64,000 bases of DNA from Novosphingobium sp. HII-3. GTDB taxonomy: Bacteria > Pseudomonadota > Alphaproteobacteria > Sphingomonadales > Sphingomonadaceae. Both the position numbers and the translations under genes were made by a program. The notes under the pieces are model-generated. The model did not search any database and had not been told where the DNA came from. It worked only from the letters and a program-made list of their open reading frames with translations. Position 1 is the stretch's first letter. Every line of letters begins with the position of its first letter. The stretch is taken from the NCBI RefSeq assembly GCF_002916655.1, contig NZ_PPSM01000008.1, forward strand, positions 1-64,000. The letters are read 5' to 3'. This document shows positions 1 to 8,794 of the stretch, piece by piece.

Positions 1-76
1 ACACCTGACGGTGCGCGTCGTCGTCCGTGGGCCCCTCCTATCGACTACCGGGATAACCGCCGCGCTGCCGAAAGGT

Positions 77-124
77 GGGGTCAATATTGGGCGCCGATAG
101 GGGGTCAGTTTTGCGCGCCGGTTG
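77..124. repeat. IS21-type terminal repeats (remnant)
   Basis: Two tandem 24-base units, both beginning GGGGTCA, lie at 77-100 and 101-124 and agree at about 19 of 24 positions. The 13-mer GGTCAGTTTTGCG in the second unit recurs at 19865-19877 beside the istB gene. Multiple internal end repeats are typical of IS21-family elements, so this is probably a severed IS21 end. Bases 1-76 hold nothing I can identify. Confidence 0.5.
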
Positions 125-160
125 ACACCACTACCGCAGAATGAATTGGCCATGTAGGCC

Positions 161-738
161 TTTAGAAAGGGTCTCGCCGCCGAGGTGGCGAAGGTCAGGA
201 AGACCATCCCGAAAGGCACGGCCCTAGAGATCTGGTTCCAGGACGACGCGCGCGTCGGCCAGAAGAACAAGATCACGCGGCGTTGGGCCAGCCGCGGCAC
301 GCGACCCTCGGCGCCCTGGGACCAGCGGACGAAATCGGCCTACATCTTTGGGGCCATCTGCCCCGAGCCGGGCAAGGGCGCCGGGCTGATCCTGCCCTTC
401 TGCAACACCGACGCGATGTCGCTGCAGCTGGCCGAAATCTCGCTCACAGTCGCGCCTGGAGGCCACGCGCTCGTGCTGATGGACCAGGCCGGTTGGCACA
501 TGACCGGCAAGCTCAAGGTCCCGCTAACATCAGCATCGTCGCACTACCGGCCAAATGCCCCGAGCTGAACCCAGTCGAGAACATTTGGCAGTCCGTGCGT
601 GAGAACTGGCTCTCCAATCGCGTCTTCACATCCTACGTCAACATCGTCGACCGTCGTTGCGAAGCCCGGAACAAGCTCGTCGATCAGCCCTGACGCATCA
701 TGACCATCGGTCGCCGTAAATGGGCGCGTCGGTTCTGA
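161..738 (+). pseudogene. IS630-family transposase remnant
   Basis: Bases 185-520 read as the DDE domain of an IS630-family transposase (EIWFQDDARVGQKNK, then VLMDQAGWHMTGKLKVP). The frame then shifts near 520-530, and the C-terminal block ALPAKCPELNPVENIWQ continues in another frame. That frame meets a TGA at 691-693 where the family usually has Trp, and homologous residues run on to a stop at 736-738. An in-frame TAG at 155-157 closes the upstream side. With a frameshift and two nonsense codons the gene is dead. No intact terminal inverted repeats were recognised. Confidence 0.85.
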
Positions 739-1452
739 TCAATGCAGGTTGGTATAAGGTCGAGAAAGACAATTTGTCGGCCGCAGCAGCAGCGCGCACA
801 GGATCTGCAACAGCCTACATGACGAAACAGATTTTCTTCGATAAGTTTGAAGAGTGGGGCTTCGTTCAGGTACAAGCACCATGGTGCCTGCCTCGCACAC
901 ACTGCGATAAGCTTTCTGCACTGACCAACAATCGTGAAAGTAGAAAGTACTTACAACGTGTTCTGCTATTAACACTTTACACTGACCTGTCAATCGGAGC
1001 CCCTGATGAGCATCCTCAATTAGGCTTTGGTTTACGTAAGATCTGAGCGGTATAGGGAGAGCAACTCGGCGTATCGATAGATTGGACCTTGGCGATCCTG
1101 CTAGCACAAGATGGAAGTGCGGAAGCTTCTTTTTGGAAGCCCATTGAGGCAGACCAAGTACGCGGATGTTGAGAGTCCAAGCGCCCCGACCAGATCATGA
1201 TCAAATGCCCTCGGATAGTTTCATCTACAGCTCGCCACCCGCGCCACTGGCGCGACATGATACTACGATAAACATGATGTTTGGCAATCTCCTACCATTC
1301 TCCGCGACCATTGAGACTGCAGCAGGATGAGCTCACATTGCGCTGCATGACCCACCTTCGTAAAGTTTCCAGATAAGACGCGCGAAGCTGGGAGCTCAAG
1401 CGACTTGAGGACAAAGCGCCTTTCAAGATGCTCATTTGGCGCCATGTCCCAA
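739..1452. other. Intergenic stretch without recognisable gene
   Basis: About 700 bases between the IS630 remnant and the TetR gene. Short open frames exist on both strands but show no family motif. One minus-strand frame (about 1370-1470) reads APNEHLERRFVLKSLELPASRV, which could be the frameshifted tail of the TetR protein. Otherwise I see nothing. Confidence 0.5.
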
Positions 1453-2526
1453 TTAGGGTGGCAGCAAAGCGAGCGAGGCACGGCCTCGAAGATAACGAAG
1501 CTGCGCACCGAACGCGTTAAGGTCTGCATCGCGCGCGACTGCCACATACAACGCGTTTCCAAGACTTACACGGTTGGTACGCTCGACAGCCTGAATGACA
1601 TCATCCGCGAGTGTTGAGAGGCTGGCAGGAGTGCCATGTTTAGCTCTCTCGTCCGTCTGGGCATTAAGTGCAACGGAAACACCGTCGAACGCGGCTTTCA
1701 ACAGCGCAGATTTGGTGCGGAACTTGTACGCAACGGTGCTCAGCGTGAGACCAGCTTGCCCTGCCACGGCGCGATGGGTGACGCCGGCCACACCCGCGTT
1801 TTCAATCAGGTGTGCGGCCGCTTGCCTGATCCGCTCGGTAATTTCGTCACCTGATGGCGTAGCGGGCATCAGCAGCAAGGCTTGCGCCTGGGCGAAATCG
1901 CGCCACGGAGTTGCGGGCGCCGGCTCGCCGGAGAGCCACGCAGCCAGGCCGCGCCCTCTCTCTTCCAGCGCCGCACGATCGATGCTGCGGCGCCAACACA
2001 GCATGTGCAAGAGGCTCTCGTTGTCGAAGATGCGCTCGACTGCGCTTGTCCTCGAGCCGAGCTCGAATTGCGCTCCCACCCGCTCCCAGAAACTCTGCCA
2101 TAGGCTGTGCCAGCGTTCGGCCAAGTTGACGAAGTTGGGACGCCGATGGGCCAGGAGCTGGCATTCACGCCATGCAAAAGCGAGCGGTCGTTGCATGTAG
2201 GACCATTCGTCCACCACAAGCGCGAAGTAGCTGCCCCAGCTCTCCGGCGAGCCGCCGAAGTCGGCGATCTGCTCAACCTGCCGATTGCACCACGTTTCGG
2301 CAGCAGCAAGGCACTCCTCCTGGCTAACTGAAAACAGGTGTTCCAAAGAACCAAAGTGATGGTAGATCGATGAGACCGGAGCATCAGCAAGCAAGGCGAT
2401 CTGGCGGGCCGACATCCCTCCTGCGCCGGGTTGCTCCCACTGACGGGTGACAACCGCAACCAATCTCCGGTGAGACGGTTCTGCTAATCTTTGCGGACAG
2501 TTCAACTTCGTGGCCACGGCATTCAC
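1453..2526 (-). CDS. Tandem-domain TetR/AcrR-family regulator
   Basis: This 357-residue protein carries two TetR-type DNA-binding regions. The first helix-turn-helix lies near residues 38-66 (MSARQIALLADAPVSSIYHH), the second near residues 230-275 (GVTHRAVAGQAGLTLSTVAY). Each is followed by a helical region, so one chain resembles two fused TetR monomers. An ATG with GGGGAG seven bases upstream fixes the start. The C-terminus ends abruptly (LALLPP), and a neighbouring frame continues with plausible helical residues, so a late frameshift is possible. It is the only regulator in the window and so a candidate controller of the repeated 19-bp motif, but no motif copy lies at its own promoter. Its ligand is unknown; an acyl-CoA would fit the context. 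Confidence 0.85.
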   Translation of the reverse strand: MNAVATKLNCPQRLAEPSHRRLVAVVTRQWEQPGAGGMSARQIALLADAPVSSIYHHFGSLEHLFSVSQEECLAAAETWCNRQVEQIADFGGSPESWGSYFALVVDEWSYMQRPLAFAWRECQLLAHRRPNFVNLAERWHSLWQSFWERVGAQFELGSRTSAVERIFDNESLLHMLCWRRSIDRAALEERGRGLAAWLSGEPAPATPWRDFAQAQALLLMPATPSGDEITERIRQAAAHLIENAGVAGVTHRAVAGQAGLTLSTVAYKFRTKSALLKAAFDGVSVALNAQTDERAKHGTPASLSTLADDVIQAVERTNRVSLGNALYVAVARDADLNAFGAQLRYLRGRASLALLPP

Positions 2527-2689
2527 TCCCCACCGGGGACTAGCAGTTCGCTTTCGCTGAGGCCAGCATCGCTGGGTGTCGCTGAAGCTAGTACAAGCGT
2601 TTTAGAGGCTCGCTCGAACACACAACCCGCGGCGTATTCTGAAAGCCGAACTCTCTTCTTCTCTGGGGGTCAAGCAACTAGGCGTTATC

Positions 2690-3125
2690 CTGCTCTTGGG
2701 TAGTCTGTGACCAGTGTTGGGACCTTGTGGTGACGATGGGGAAAGCCGACCAGCAAGCGCAGCCTCAAGGTGCGCGACCGTGCGCTGCACCTCATAATTG
2801 ATTGCGATCCAAGCCTCGTCGATGAACACCAGGCATCGCGGATCGAGGTGGCACAGGCTACTAGAACAGGCATAACGCTGCCTTATGCCGCCGAGGCGGT
2901 TTTACTCGATCACGTGCCCCGTCTTCGTCCGCTTAATGCCGTGGCGCGCAAGAAGCGAGGCAGAGTTGAATTTGCAACCGAAAGGTCAGTGTCGGCCAGC
3001 GCAATCCGCAACTCGTCCAAAGCGATGTCCCACTGCGCCAGCACTTCGTCACGGCGCTCCTCAATGCGATGCGACCGAACCTCCCGCTCTGAAAAGCGGG
3101 CGCGAAGCTACCAATCACCCTGCCC
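2690..3125 (-). pseudogene. IS630-family transposase remnant (second copy, different type)
   Basis: Read on the minus strand, the frames join as IEERRDEVLAQWDIALDELR, then ALADTDLSVANSTLPRFLR, then (shifted) RHGIKRTKTGHVIE, a stop codon, LDPRCLVFIDEAW, and (shifted again) LLVGFPHRHHKVPTLVTDY. This follows the usual order of an IS630-family transposase, with its helix-turn-helix linker and first catalytic Asp. At least two frameshifts and one nonsense codon kill it. It lies just downstream of the APH-kinase operon and marks the edge of the catabolic region. Confidence 0.7.
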
Positions 3126-3134
3126 TGAGCAGTG

Positions 3135-4190
3135 TCAGCTAGCCTCCATCGTCTCGCGGCCCAGTCGGGCCAGCCGCGGGAACGCCGCGGCACGCTCGCG
3201 CGCGTTCTCCGAAACCGCGGTCCCACGGATCACTCTTCCCTTGATGCCGTGGAAGATCGCGGCAAGCCTGAAGAAGTTGAACGCGAGGTAGAAATCCCAG
3301 TCGGCGATCCCGCCGCGTCCTGTGCGCGCGCAGTAGGCTGCGACATATTCGCGCTCGGTGGGAAGGCCAAGAGGTACCGGATCCGTGCCCCCAAGACCGG
3401 CGACGATGTCGGGTGGCATTCGGTACATCATCGCGTGATAGGCGAAATCGGCGAGCGGATGACCGAGCGTCGACAACTCCCAATCGAGGATGGCGACCAC
3501 CTCCGGCTTGGTAGGGTGAAAGATCAGATTGTCGCAGCGAAAGTCGCCGTGAACGATCGCGCTTTCCTCCCCCGAAGGGATGGCGGTTGGAAGCCACGCC
3601 ACCAAGGCATCCATGTCGGGGTCGCGGCCCGCCTCGGCGTCGTCGTGATACTGGCGGGACCAGCGGCCGATCTGCCGCTCGAAGTAATTGCCCGGCTTGC
3701 CATAGTCCCCCAGGCCCACGGCATGCAAATCGACTTGGTGCAAGTCGGCCATGGCCTTGTTCATGGCGTCAAAGTAGGCGGCGCGCTCCCGCTTTTCCAC
3801 CTCGCTGAAGGACGCATCCCAGAATATGCGTCCCTCGACGAGCGCCATGACGTAGAAGGGCGACCCGATAATCGCATCGTCTTCGCAGACACCGAGCACG
3901 GGGGGCACGGGCACCGGCGTAGAAGCGAGACCGCTCAACACGCGCGCTTCGCGAAGTACGTCGTGCGCGCCCTTGAGCACCGGGCCAGGGGGCTTCCGGC
4001 GTAGCACGTAGCGCGCCGATGGAGTGGTAAGACGATAGGTCGGGTTCGACTGTCCGCCCTTGAACTGCTCGATCACCAGCGGTTCGGCGAAACCGGCTAC
4101 GTTCGCCGTCATCCAGCGGACCAGCGACTCTCGGTCGATCGGCGTGCGCACTCCGGTCGCGCCCGAGTTCGCGGCGGCGTCAGTGACCAT
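3135..4190 (-). CDS. APH-fold phosphotransferase (ACAD-associated kinase)
   Basis: A 351-residue protein of the aminoglycoside-phosphotransferase/choline-kinase fold. An N-terminal nucleotide-binding lobe has YVLRRKPPG near residue 60. The catalytic loop HGDFRCDN and the metal-binding ILDWELSTLGHP are intact, so kinase activity is expected. Family members beside acyl-CoA dehydrogenases include P. putida LvaA, which phosphorylates 4-hydroxyvaleryl-CoA, and the kinase half of mammalian ACAD10/11. The ATG at 4190 is preferred because it overlaps the upstream ACAD stop by 11 bases; a longer frame to 4259 would run deep into that gene. The substrate is inferred to be a hydroxyacyl-CoA, not an antibiotic. 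Confidence 0.85.
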   Translation of the reverse strand: MVTDAAANSGATGVRTPIDRESLVRWMTANVAGFAEPLVIEQFKGGQSNPTYRLTTPSARYVLRRKPPGPVLKGAHDVLREARVLSGLASTPVPVPPVLGVCEDDAIIGSPFYVMALVEGRIFWDASFSEVEKRERAAYFDAMNKAMADLHQVDLHAVGLGDYGKPGNYFERQIGRWSRQYHDDAEAGRDPDMDALVAWLPTAIPSGEESAIVHGDFRCDNLIFHPTKPEVVAILDWELSTLGHPLADFAYHAMMYRMPPDIVAGLGGTDPVPLGLPTEREYVAAYCARTGRGGIADWDFYLAFNFFRLAAIFHGIKGRVIRGTAVSENARERAAAFPRLARLGRETMEAS

Positions 4191-5343
4191 TTGCCGCCTT
4201 CCATTCGCGCTTGATCTTCTTGGCGAGGCTCCATTTGTGCACTTCGGTAGGCCCATCATAGATGCGGAAAGCCCGCACTTCGCGGAAGACTTGCTCGACG
4301 ATCGTATCGCCGGTCACGCCGGTGCCGCCCATCACCTGCACGCAACGATCGGCGATGCGCATCAAAGCCTCCGACACGGCAACCTTGGCGATCGAGCTTT
4401 CCGCGGTGCCAAGGCTGCCGCCGTCGAGCACGCCGGCGCACCAGTCGATCATCAGTTCCGACGATTTCAGGTCGATCAGGTTCTCGGCCAACATGAACCC
4501 CACGCCCTCATGGTCGATCAACTGCTTGCCGAATGCCATGCGTCGGTTGGCATAGTCCGTCGCGATCTCATGGGCGCGAGCGCACGAACCCAGCCAGCGC
4601 ATGCAGTGCGACAGACGCGCCGGGGACAAACGCACCTGGGCATACTTGAAGCCTTCGCCCGATTTGCCGAGCATCTGATCGGCCGGGACCCGCAGATCGT
4701 CGATCGTGATGATCGAGTGTCCGCCTGGCATCGAGGAATCGATGGTGTCGAGCACTCGCTCGATCCGGATTGCCGGGTCGGGAAGGTCAACCAGGATCAT
4801 GCAGGCGCCATCTTCCGATTTCGCCATCACGATGCCGACACTGGCGCCGTCGGCGCCGGTGATGAAGGCCTTGCGGCCATTGATCACCCACTGGTTGCCG
4901 TCGAGGCGGCACGTGGTGCGCATCATCGACGGGTCCGATCCCGCACCGCCCTCGCCTGCCGGCTCAGTCATGAAGAAAGCCGAACGCGCGCGCCCCTCGA
5001 CAAGCGGCTTCAGAAAGCGCGCTTTCTGCTCGGGAGAGCCGACCTTGCCGAGAAGGTACATGTTGCCCTCATCCGGCGCCATCGTATTGCAGGCCAGCGG
5101 TCCGAGTGGCGAAAGCCCCGTCATACGCAGCACCAGCGCGGTCTCGACTTGTTTCAGGTGGCTGCCGTCCTCCAGGATATGGGGCGTAAGCACGCCAGCG
5201 CTGCGAGCCTTTTCCCGCATTTCCATCACGAGCGTATCGCTCGGGCCGTGCCCATCGCGACGTGGATCGCTTTCGTAAGGAACGACGACGTCGCGCACGA
5301 AGCGCTCGACCCGCTGTGCAATCTCGGCCGCGCGGGCGGTCAT
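4180..5343 (-). CDS. Acyl-CoA dehydrogenase, ACAD11-like
   Basis: This 387-residue flavoprotein should oxidise an acyl-CoA or process a phospho-acyl-CoA. Visible motifs are the FAD/substrate segment FFMTEPAGEGGAGSDP near residue 125, NGRKAFITGADG, the helix-G block RLSPARLSHCMRWLG, QVMGGTGVTGDT and the C-terminal RIYDGPTEVHKWSLAKKIKR. That last motif resembles the DGPxEVH signature of ACAD10/11-type enzymes rather than YEGT of medium-chain enzymes. Its stop overlaps the APH-kinase start by 11 bases, implying translational coupling, so the two may act in sequence. The start ATG at 5343 lies 83 bases after the preceding gene; the open frame extends further but only as a shadow. Confidence 0.88.
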   Translation of the reverse strand: MTARAAEIAQRVERFVRDVVVPYESDPRRDGHGPSDTLVMEMREKARSAGVLTPHILEDGSHLKQVETALVLRMTGLSPLGPLACNTMAPDEGNMYLLGKVGSPEQKARFLKPLVEGRARSAFFMTEPAGEGGAGSDPSMMRTTCRLDGNQWVINGRKAFITGADGASVGIVMAKSEDGACMILVDLPDPAIRIERVLDTIDSSMPGGHSIITIDDLRVPADQMLGKSGEGFKYAQVRLSPARLSHCMRWLGSCARAHEIATDYANRRMAFGKQLIDHEGVGFMLAENLIDLKSSELMIDWCAGVLDGGSLGTAESSIAKVAVSEALMRIADRCVQVMGGTGVTGDTIVEQVFREVRAFRIYDGPTEVHKWSLAKKIKREWKAANGH

Positions 5344-5426
5344 ATGCGCTCTCTGACACACGGCGCAACAACCGGGTGACAAGCGCAAGGCGGGGGCAAA
5401 AGCCTGATTTCCATGAGAAGCGTCCT

Positions 5427-6620
5427 TCAATAGCCGCTGGCGAGCATCCGCCAGACGATGTTCTTCTGCACCTCTGTGGCCCCGCCGTAGACAGTCTGCG
5501 CGCGCTCGAACAGATAACTTGCCATCGCCGGCGGGGCGAAACGCGGCACGAGCGGCATTCGGGCGGGCCAGTCCGGGGCATGGCGGTTGGCGAACACAGC
5601 TCCGCTTTCGGCCGCGAGTTCGATCGCCAGTTCGGTGATGCGCTGCGCGATCTCGGTGGCAGCGATCTTGATCGTGGACACCTCGGCTTGGCTCACGCTG
5701 TCTCCGGCCATGAGGGCTCTCAGAACGGAGATGCCGAGCGTTTCCACCGCGACTTCGCACCCCGCCAGCTTCGCCGCGAAGAGCGGCGCGTCAATCATCG
5801 CTCCGCCACCCTCCCCGGCCATCTCGCTCGCAAGCCTGCGGAGAATTCGCAAGTCTTCGCGCTTGCGCGATACATGCGCGTAGGACAATCGCTCCCCTTG
5901 CAGCAGGAACGTCGCATAGTGCCAACCCCTGCCCTCCTCGCCGATGCGCTGCGAGACGGGCACCCGCACATCCTGGAACTCGATCCGGTTGAGGTGGTGG
6001 ACGCCATCGAGCGTGATGATCGGATGCACGCTGATGCCGGGCGTGTTCATCTCAAGGCACAGGAAGCTGATGCCATCCTGCCGGCGCGCCTCTTTAGAGG
6101 TCCGCGCGAGACAGAACATCCAGTCCGCCCACTGCGCGTAGGAGGTCCAGATCTTGGTGCCGTTCAGGACGTAGTGATCGCCCTCGCGCCGTGCCGTCAT
6201 GCGGAGCGCTGCCAAATCTGAACCCGCTTCCGGCTCCGAGTAGCCCTGCCCCCAAAACGCGCGGGATTCCAAAATGTCTGGCAACCAGCGGCGCTTCTGC
6301 TCGTCCGAGCCGAAGGTATAAATCACCGGCCCGACATAGATAACCGCCATCGGTACGATGAACGGCACTCCGACGCGGTCGGCCTCTTCCTCGAAGATGT
6401 GGCGACGAATTGGATCCCAGCCGGCGCCGCCATATTCCCGGGGCCAAGCGGGAGCGAGCCAGCCCCTAGACTGAAGCGCCTGCTGGTTACGCACCTGATC
6501 CGCACGATCGAGAATGCCGGTGCGCTGTTTCTCTATCAAGTCTTGAGGGTATTCCGTCTCGAAAAACGCGCGGACCTCCTCGCGGAAGGCGTCGAGATCA
6601 GGTGAAGATGTCAGCGGCAT
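5427..6620 (-). CDS. Acyl-CoA dehydrogenase, FadE29/PimC-like
   Basis: This 397-residue ACAD has the pattern of large subunits of heteromeric acyl-CoA dehydrogenases (FadE29, pimeloyl-CoA dehydrogenase): GWLAPAWPREYGGAGWDP near residue 55, GQGYSEPEAGSDLAAL near residue 125, NGTKIWTSYAQWADWMFCL, and YGGATEVQKNIVWRMLA at the C-terminus. It lies 7 bases downstream of a crotonase gene and 83 upstream of the next ACAD in one operon. The beta-type subunit it may need could be the 59366-60505 product, which has the matching degenerate pattern. The partner assignment is inference. Confidence 0.88.
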   Translation of the reverse strand: MPLTSSPDLDAFREEVRAFFETEYPQDLIEKQRTGILDRADQVRNQQALQSRGWLAPAWPREYGGAGWDPIRRHIFEEEADRVGVPFIVPMAVIYVGPVIYTFGSDEQKRRWLPDILESRAFWGQGYSEPEAGSDLAALRMTARREGDHYVLNGTKIWTSYAQWADWMFCLARTSKEARRQDGISFLCLEMNTPGISVHPIITLDGVHHLNRIEFQDVRVPVSQRIGEEGRGWHYATFLLQGERLSYAHVSRKREDLRILRRLASEMAGEGGGAMIDAPLFAAKLAGCEVAVETLGISVLRALMAGDSVSQAEVSTIKIAATEIAQRITELAIELAAESGAVFANRHAPDWPARMPLVPRFAPPAMASYLFERAQTVYGGATEVQKNIVWRMLASGY

Positions 6621-6627
6621 GATGTCC

Positions 6628-7428
6628 TCAGGATAGCGTTTCGAGCCATTCGCCCTGTTCGGTGAAACGATGCAGGCGCGCCCTTGCGGATTGATCGTCG
6701 CGCAGCAGCTCGCCCATGGCCATGCCGACGCCCTCCAGCCCGCTTTGCTCGCGCGCCAGCCTCATGATCACCCGGACAGCCGTAACGGCTCGGCCCGCGA
6801 ACTCCTCTGCGAGCGCGACCGCCCGATCGAGCGCAGACGGCGCGATCTCATCGACAAGGCCGAGGTCGAGCGCCTCTTCGGCACTTACCACCGCGCCCCG
6901 CAGTGCGAAGAGGCGGGCGCGATGCATACCGATCGCGTCCGAAAGCCGCTTGATCCCGCCCGCGCCCGGGATGATGTCGATCCGGATCTCCGGCAAGCCT
7001 ATGCTTCGTGCCATAGGGCTGGCGATCCTGACGGTGCAGGCGAGCGCCAGCTCAAAGCCGCCGCCCATGCAAACGCCATCGATCGCGGCGATCACCGGCT
7101 TATGCGCCGCCTCCAGCATCGCGCCCAGTTCCATGAAGGGTGTAGTGACGAAACTGGACGGCGCGATCCGCCCGCCCGCAAGCGCGTCGGCCGCCCGCGC
7201 GATCTGGCCGACATCGGCGTGCCGGATGAACACGCCCTCCTGTCCGCCGGTCAGCACGATCGCCCGGATACCGTTGTCCTCGATTAGTTGCCCCACGGCC
7301 TCGCAAAGCTGCGCCGCGCCCTTGTTCGCGACAAAGCCGTGCGGCGGGTTGGCGAAGCGAACGATCGCGACGGTATCGCGACGTTCGACTTGCACCTGCC
7401 CCTCCGAAGCCTGCCCCACCGTCGTCAT
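6628..7428 (-). CDS. Enoyl-CoA hydratase (crotonase family), canonical active site
   Basis: This 266-residue crotonase adds water to trans-2-enoyl-CoA. Both glutamates of the classic hydratase are visible: [12 protein letters not shown] (first Glu) and [19 protein letters not shown] (second Glu). The N-terminus is slightly unusual, with [13 protein letters not shown] in the CoA-binding region. The start ATG at 7428 shares ATGA with the stop of the upstream ACAD (4-base overlap), and the next gene follows after 7 bases. It sits in the five-gene minus-strand operon headed by the 19-bp motif at 8664. Confidence 0.88.
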   Translation of the reverse strand: MTTVGQASEGQVQVERRDTVAIVRFANPPHGFVANKGAAQLCEAVGQLIEDNGIRAIVLTGGQEGVFIRHADVGQIARAADALAGGRIAPSSFVTTPFMELGAMLEAAHKPVIAAIDGVCMGGGFELALACTVRIASPMARSIGLPEIRIDIIPGAGGIKRLSDAIGMHRARLFALRGAVVSAEEALDLGLVDEIAPSALDRAVALAEEFAGRAVTAVRVIMRLAREQSGLEGVGMAMGELLRDDQSARARLHRFTEQGEWLETLS

Positions 7429-8660
7429 TGCAGATTGTACTGCCGTATCTTCAGCCGTCCGAGCTGGTTCATGTGGACCTCGTCCGGCCCATCCGCGATT
7501 CGCAGATATCGATTGATCAGGAACGCATCCGCCACCGGCGTGTCGTCGCAGACCCCCGCGCCGCCGTGCACCTGGATAGCACGATCGGTAACTGTCTGCG
7601 CCATTCGCGGGGCGACAATCTTGATTGCGGCAATCAGGTCGGCGGCAACCTTGTTGCCGTATTTGTCCATCGCGTCGGCAGCCTTGAGCGTGAGCAGGCG
7701 CGCCTGCTCGATCTCGCAAAACGAGCGCGCCACGTCACGCCGAATGCTGCTCTGCTCGGACAATTTCTTGCCGAAGGCCACTCTGTTCTCCACCCGGCGG
7801 CACATCACTTCCAGCGCCCGCTGTGCCTGGCCGATCGACCGCATGCAGTGGTGGATGCGGCCCGGCCCGAGCCGACCCTGTGCGATCTCGAAGCCGCGGC
7901 CTTCCCCAAGAATCAGATTGGACGCGGGCACACGAACATTCTCCAGCCGCACCTCTGCCTCGCCGCCGGGCGAGTGCCAGTTGTTGAACACGCGCATCGT
8001 GCGAACGATCGAGACGCCTGGCGTGTCGCGCGGGATGATGATCGTCGAATGCTGCGCGTGCCGCGGCGCTTCGGGATTCGACTTGCCCATCAGGATCAGC
8101 AGCTTGGCACGCGGATCCATGATGCCCGAGATCCACCACTTGACGCCGTTTATCACATAGTCGTCCCCATCGCGCACAATGGTCGTGCTGATGTTGGTTG
8201 CGTCCGACGAAGCGACCATCGGCTCGGTCATCATGTAGACCGACCGGATTTCGCCCGCGAGGAGCGGCTTGAGCCATCGCTCCTGCTGCTCGGGCGTCCC
8301 GAATTTCGCCAGCACCTCCATGTTTCCGGTGTCCGGCGCGGAGCAGTTGAAGAATTCAGGCGAAGTGGGCACACGGCCCATGATCTCGGCCAAAGGCGCA
8401 TATTCGAGATTAGTGAGCCCCGGACTGAACTCGCCATACTCATGCGGCAGAAACAGGTTCCACAGCCCTTCGGCGCGCGCCTTTTCCTTCATCACCTCGA
8501 TCCCTGGCCAGGGCTGCCACCGGTTCGCCGGGTCTGCATTCCAACCTTCGATCTCGTGCTCGATCGGGTACACATTCGCGTCCATGAAGGCTTCGAGCTT
8601 GGCGACGAGCGCCTTCACCTTGTCGCTATGATCGAAATCCATCGGGCTCGTCCTAACCAT
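7425..8660 (-). CDS. Acyl-CoA dehydrogenase, ACAD11-like
   Basis: This 411-residue ACAD heads the operon. Motifs in order: [20 protein letters not shown] near residue 75, [44 protein letters not shown], the helix-G block [31 protein letters not shown] and [20 protein letters not shown]. The DGPDEVH ending and RIHHCMR block are typical of ACAD10/11-type enzymes. It is a clear paralogue of the 57088-58314 product. The ATG at 8660 is only 3 bases from the 19-bp motif at 8664-8682. An alternative start is the ATG at 8642 (MDFDHS). Confidence 0.9.
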   Translation of the reverse strand: MVRTSPMDFDHSDKVKALVAKLEAFMDANVYPIEHEIEGWNADPANRWQPWPGIEVMKEKARAEGLWNLFLPHEYGEFSPGLTNLEYAPLAEIMGRVPTSPEFFNCSAPDTGNMEVLAKFGTPEQQERWLKPLLAGEIRSVYMMTEPMVASSDATNISTTIVRDGDDYVINGVKWWISGIMDPRAKLLILMGKSNPEAPRHAQHSTIIIPRDTPGVSIVRTMRVFNNWHSPGGEAEVRLENVRVPASNLILGEGRGFEIAQGRLGPGRIHHCMRSIGQAQRALEVMCRRVENRVAFGKKLSEQSSIRRDVARSFCEIEQARLLTLKAADAMDKYGNKVAADLIAAIKIVAPRMAQTVTDRAIQVHGGAGVCDDTPVADAFLINRYLRIADGPDEVHMNQLGRLKIRQYNLQ

Positions 8661-8663
8661 GCC

Positions 8664-8682
8664 TTGATCAATTGCTTAAATA
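8664..8682 (+). promoter_or_regulatory. Putative operator, copy 1 of the 19-bp motif
   Basis: TTGATCAATTGCTTAAATA, close to the consensus TTRATTRNNYGATTRAWTA. It lies between divergent ACAD (start 8660) and SDR (start 8795) genes and touches the ACAD start, so a bound protein would block that operon. Confidence 0.6.
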
Positions 8683-8794
8683 CACGCATGGCTCAGCGTT
8701 ACTAGCCGAAAGATTCGCGCGATTTCGATTTTTCTCTGCCGGCGATGCGACTCAAGGGCGCTTCGCGCGGATCTTACGAGAAGGGTGTTTTTCC

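Noticed and set aside
720-1046. A 108-codon plus-strand frame after the IS630 remnant
   Set aside because: No family resemblance and it starts inside the transposase remnant; treated as non-coding.
2770-3291. A 173-codon plus-strand frame in the cluster edge
   Set aside because: It overlaps the minus-strand IS630 remnant and the kinase end; no motif, Ser/Arg-rich.
3132-4004. A 290-codon plus-strand frame opposite the APH kinase
   Set aside because: Antisense to clear HGDxxxxN/DWE kinase motifs; no family signal.
3135-4190. Annotating the APH-fold proteins as antibiotic-resistance kinases
   Set aside because: All four sit among acyl-CoA genes, and the family near ACADs is known from LvaA and ACAD10/11; resistance is unlikely.
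4060-5379. A 439-codon plus-strand frame opposite the kinase-ACAD pair
   Set aside because: Antisense shadow of the 4180-5343 ACAD, with no motif and no ribosome-binding site.
5262-6221. A 319-codon plus-strand frame opposite the 5427 ACAD
   Set aside because: Antisense shadow; composition typical of reverse-frame ACAD sequence.
7428-8705. A 425-codon open frame on the plus strand opposite the 7425-8660 ACAD
   Set aside because: It is antisense to a gene with full ACAD motifs, has His/Arg/Asp-rich low-complexity composition and matches no family; a frame shadow in GC-rich DNA.
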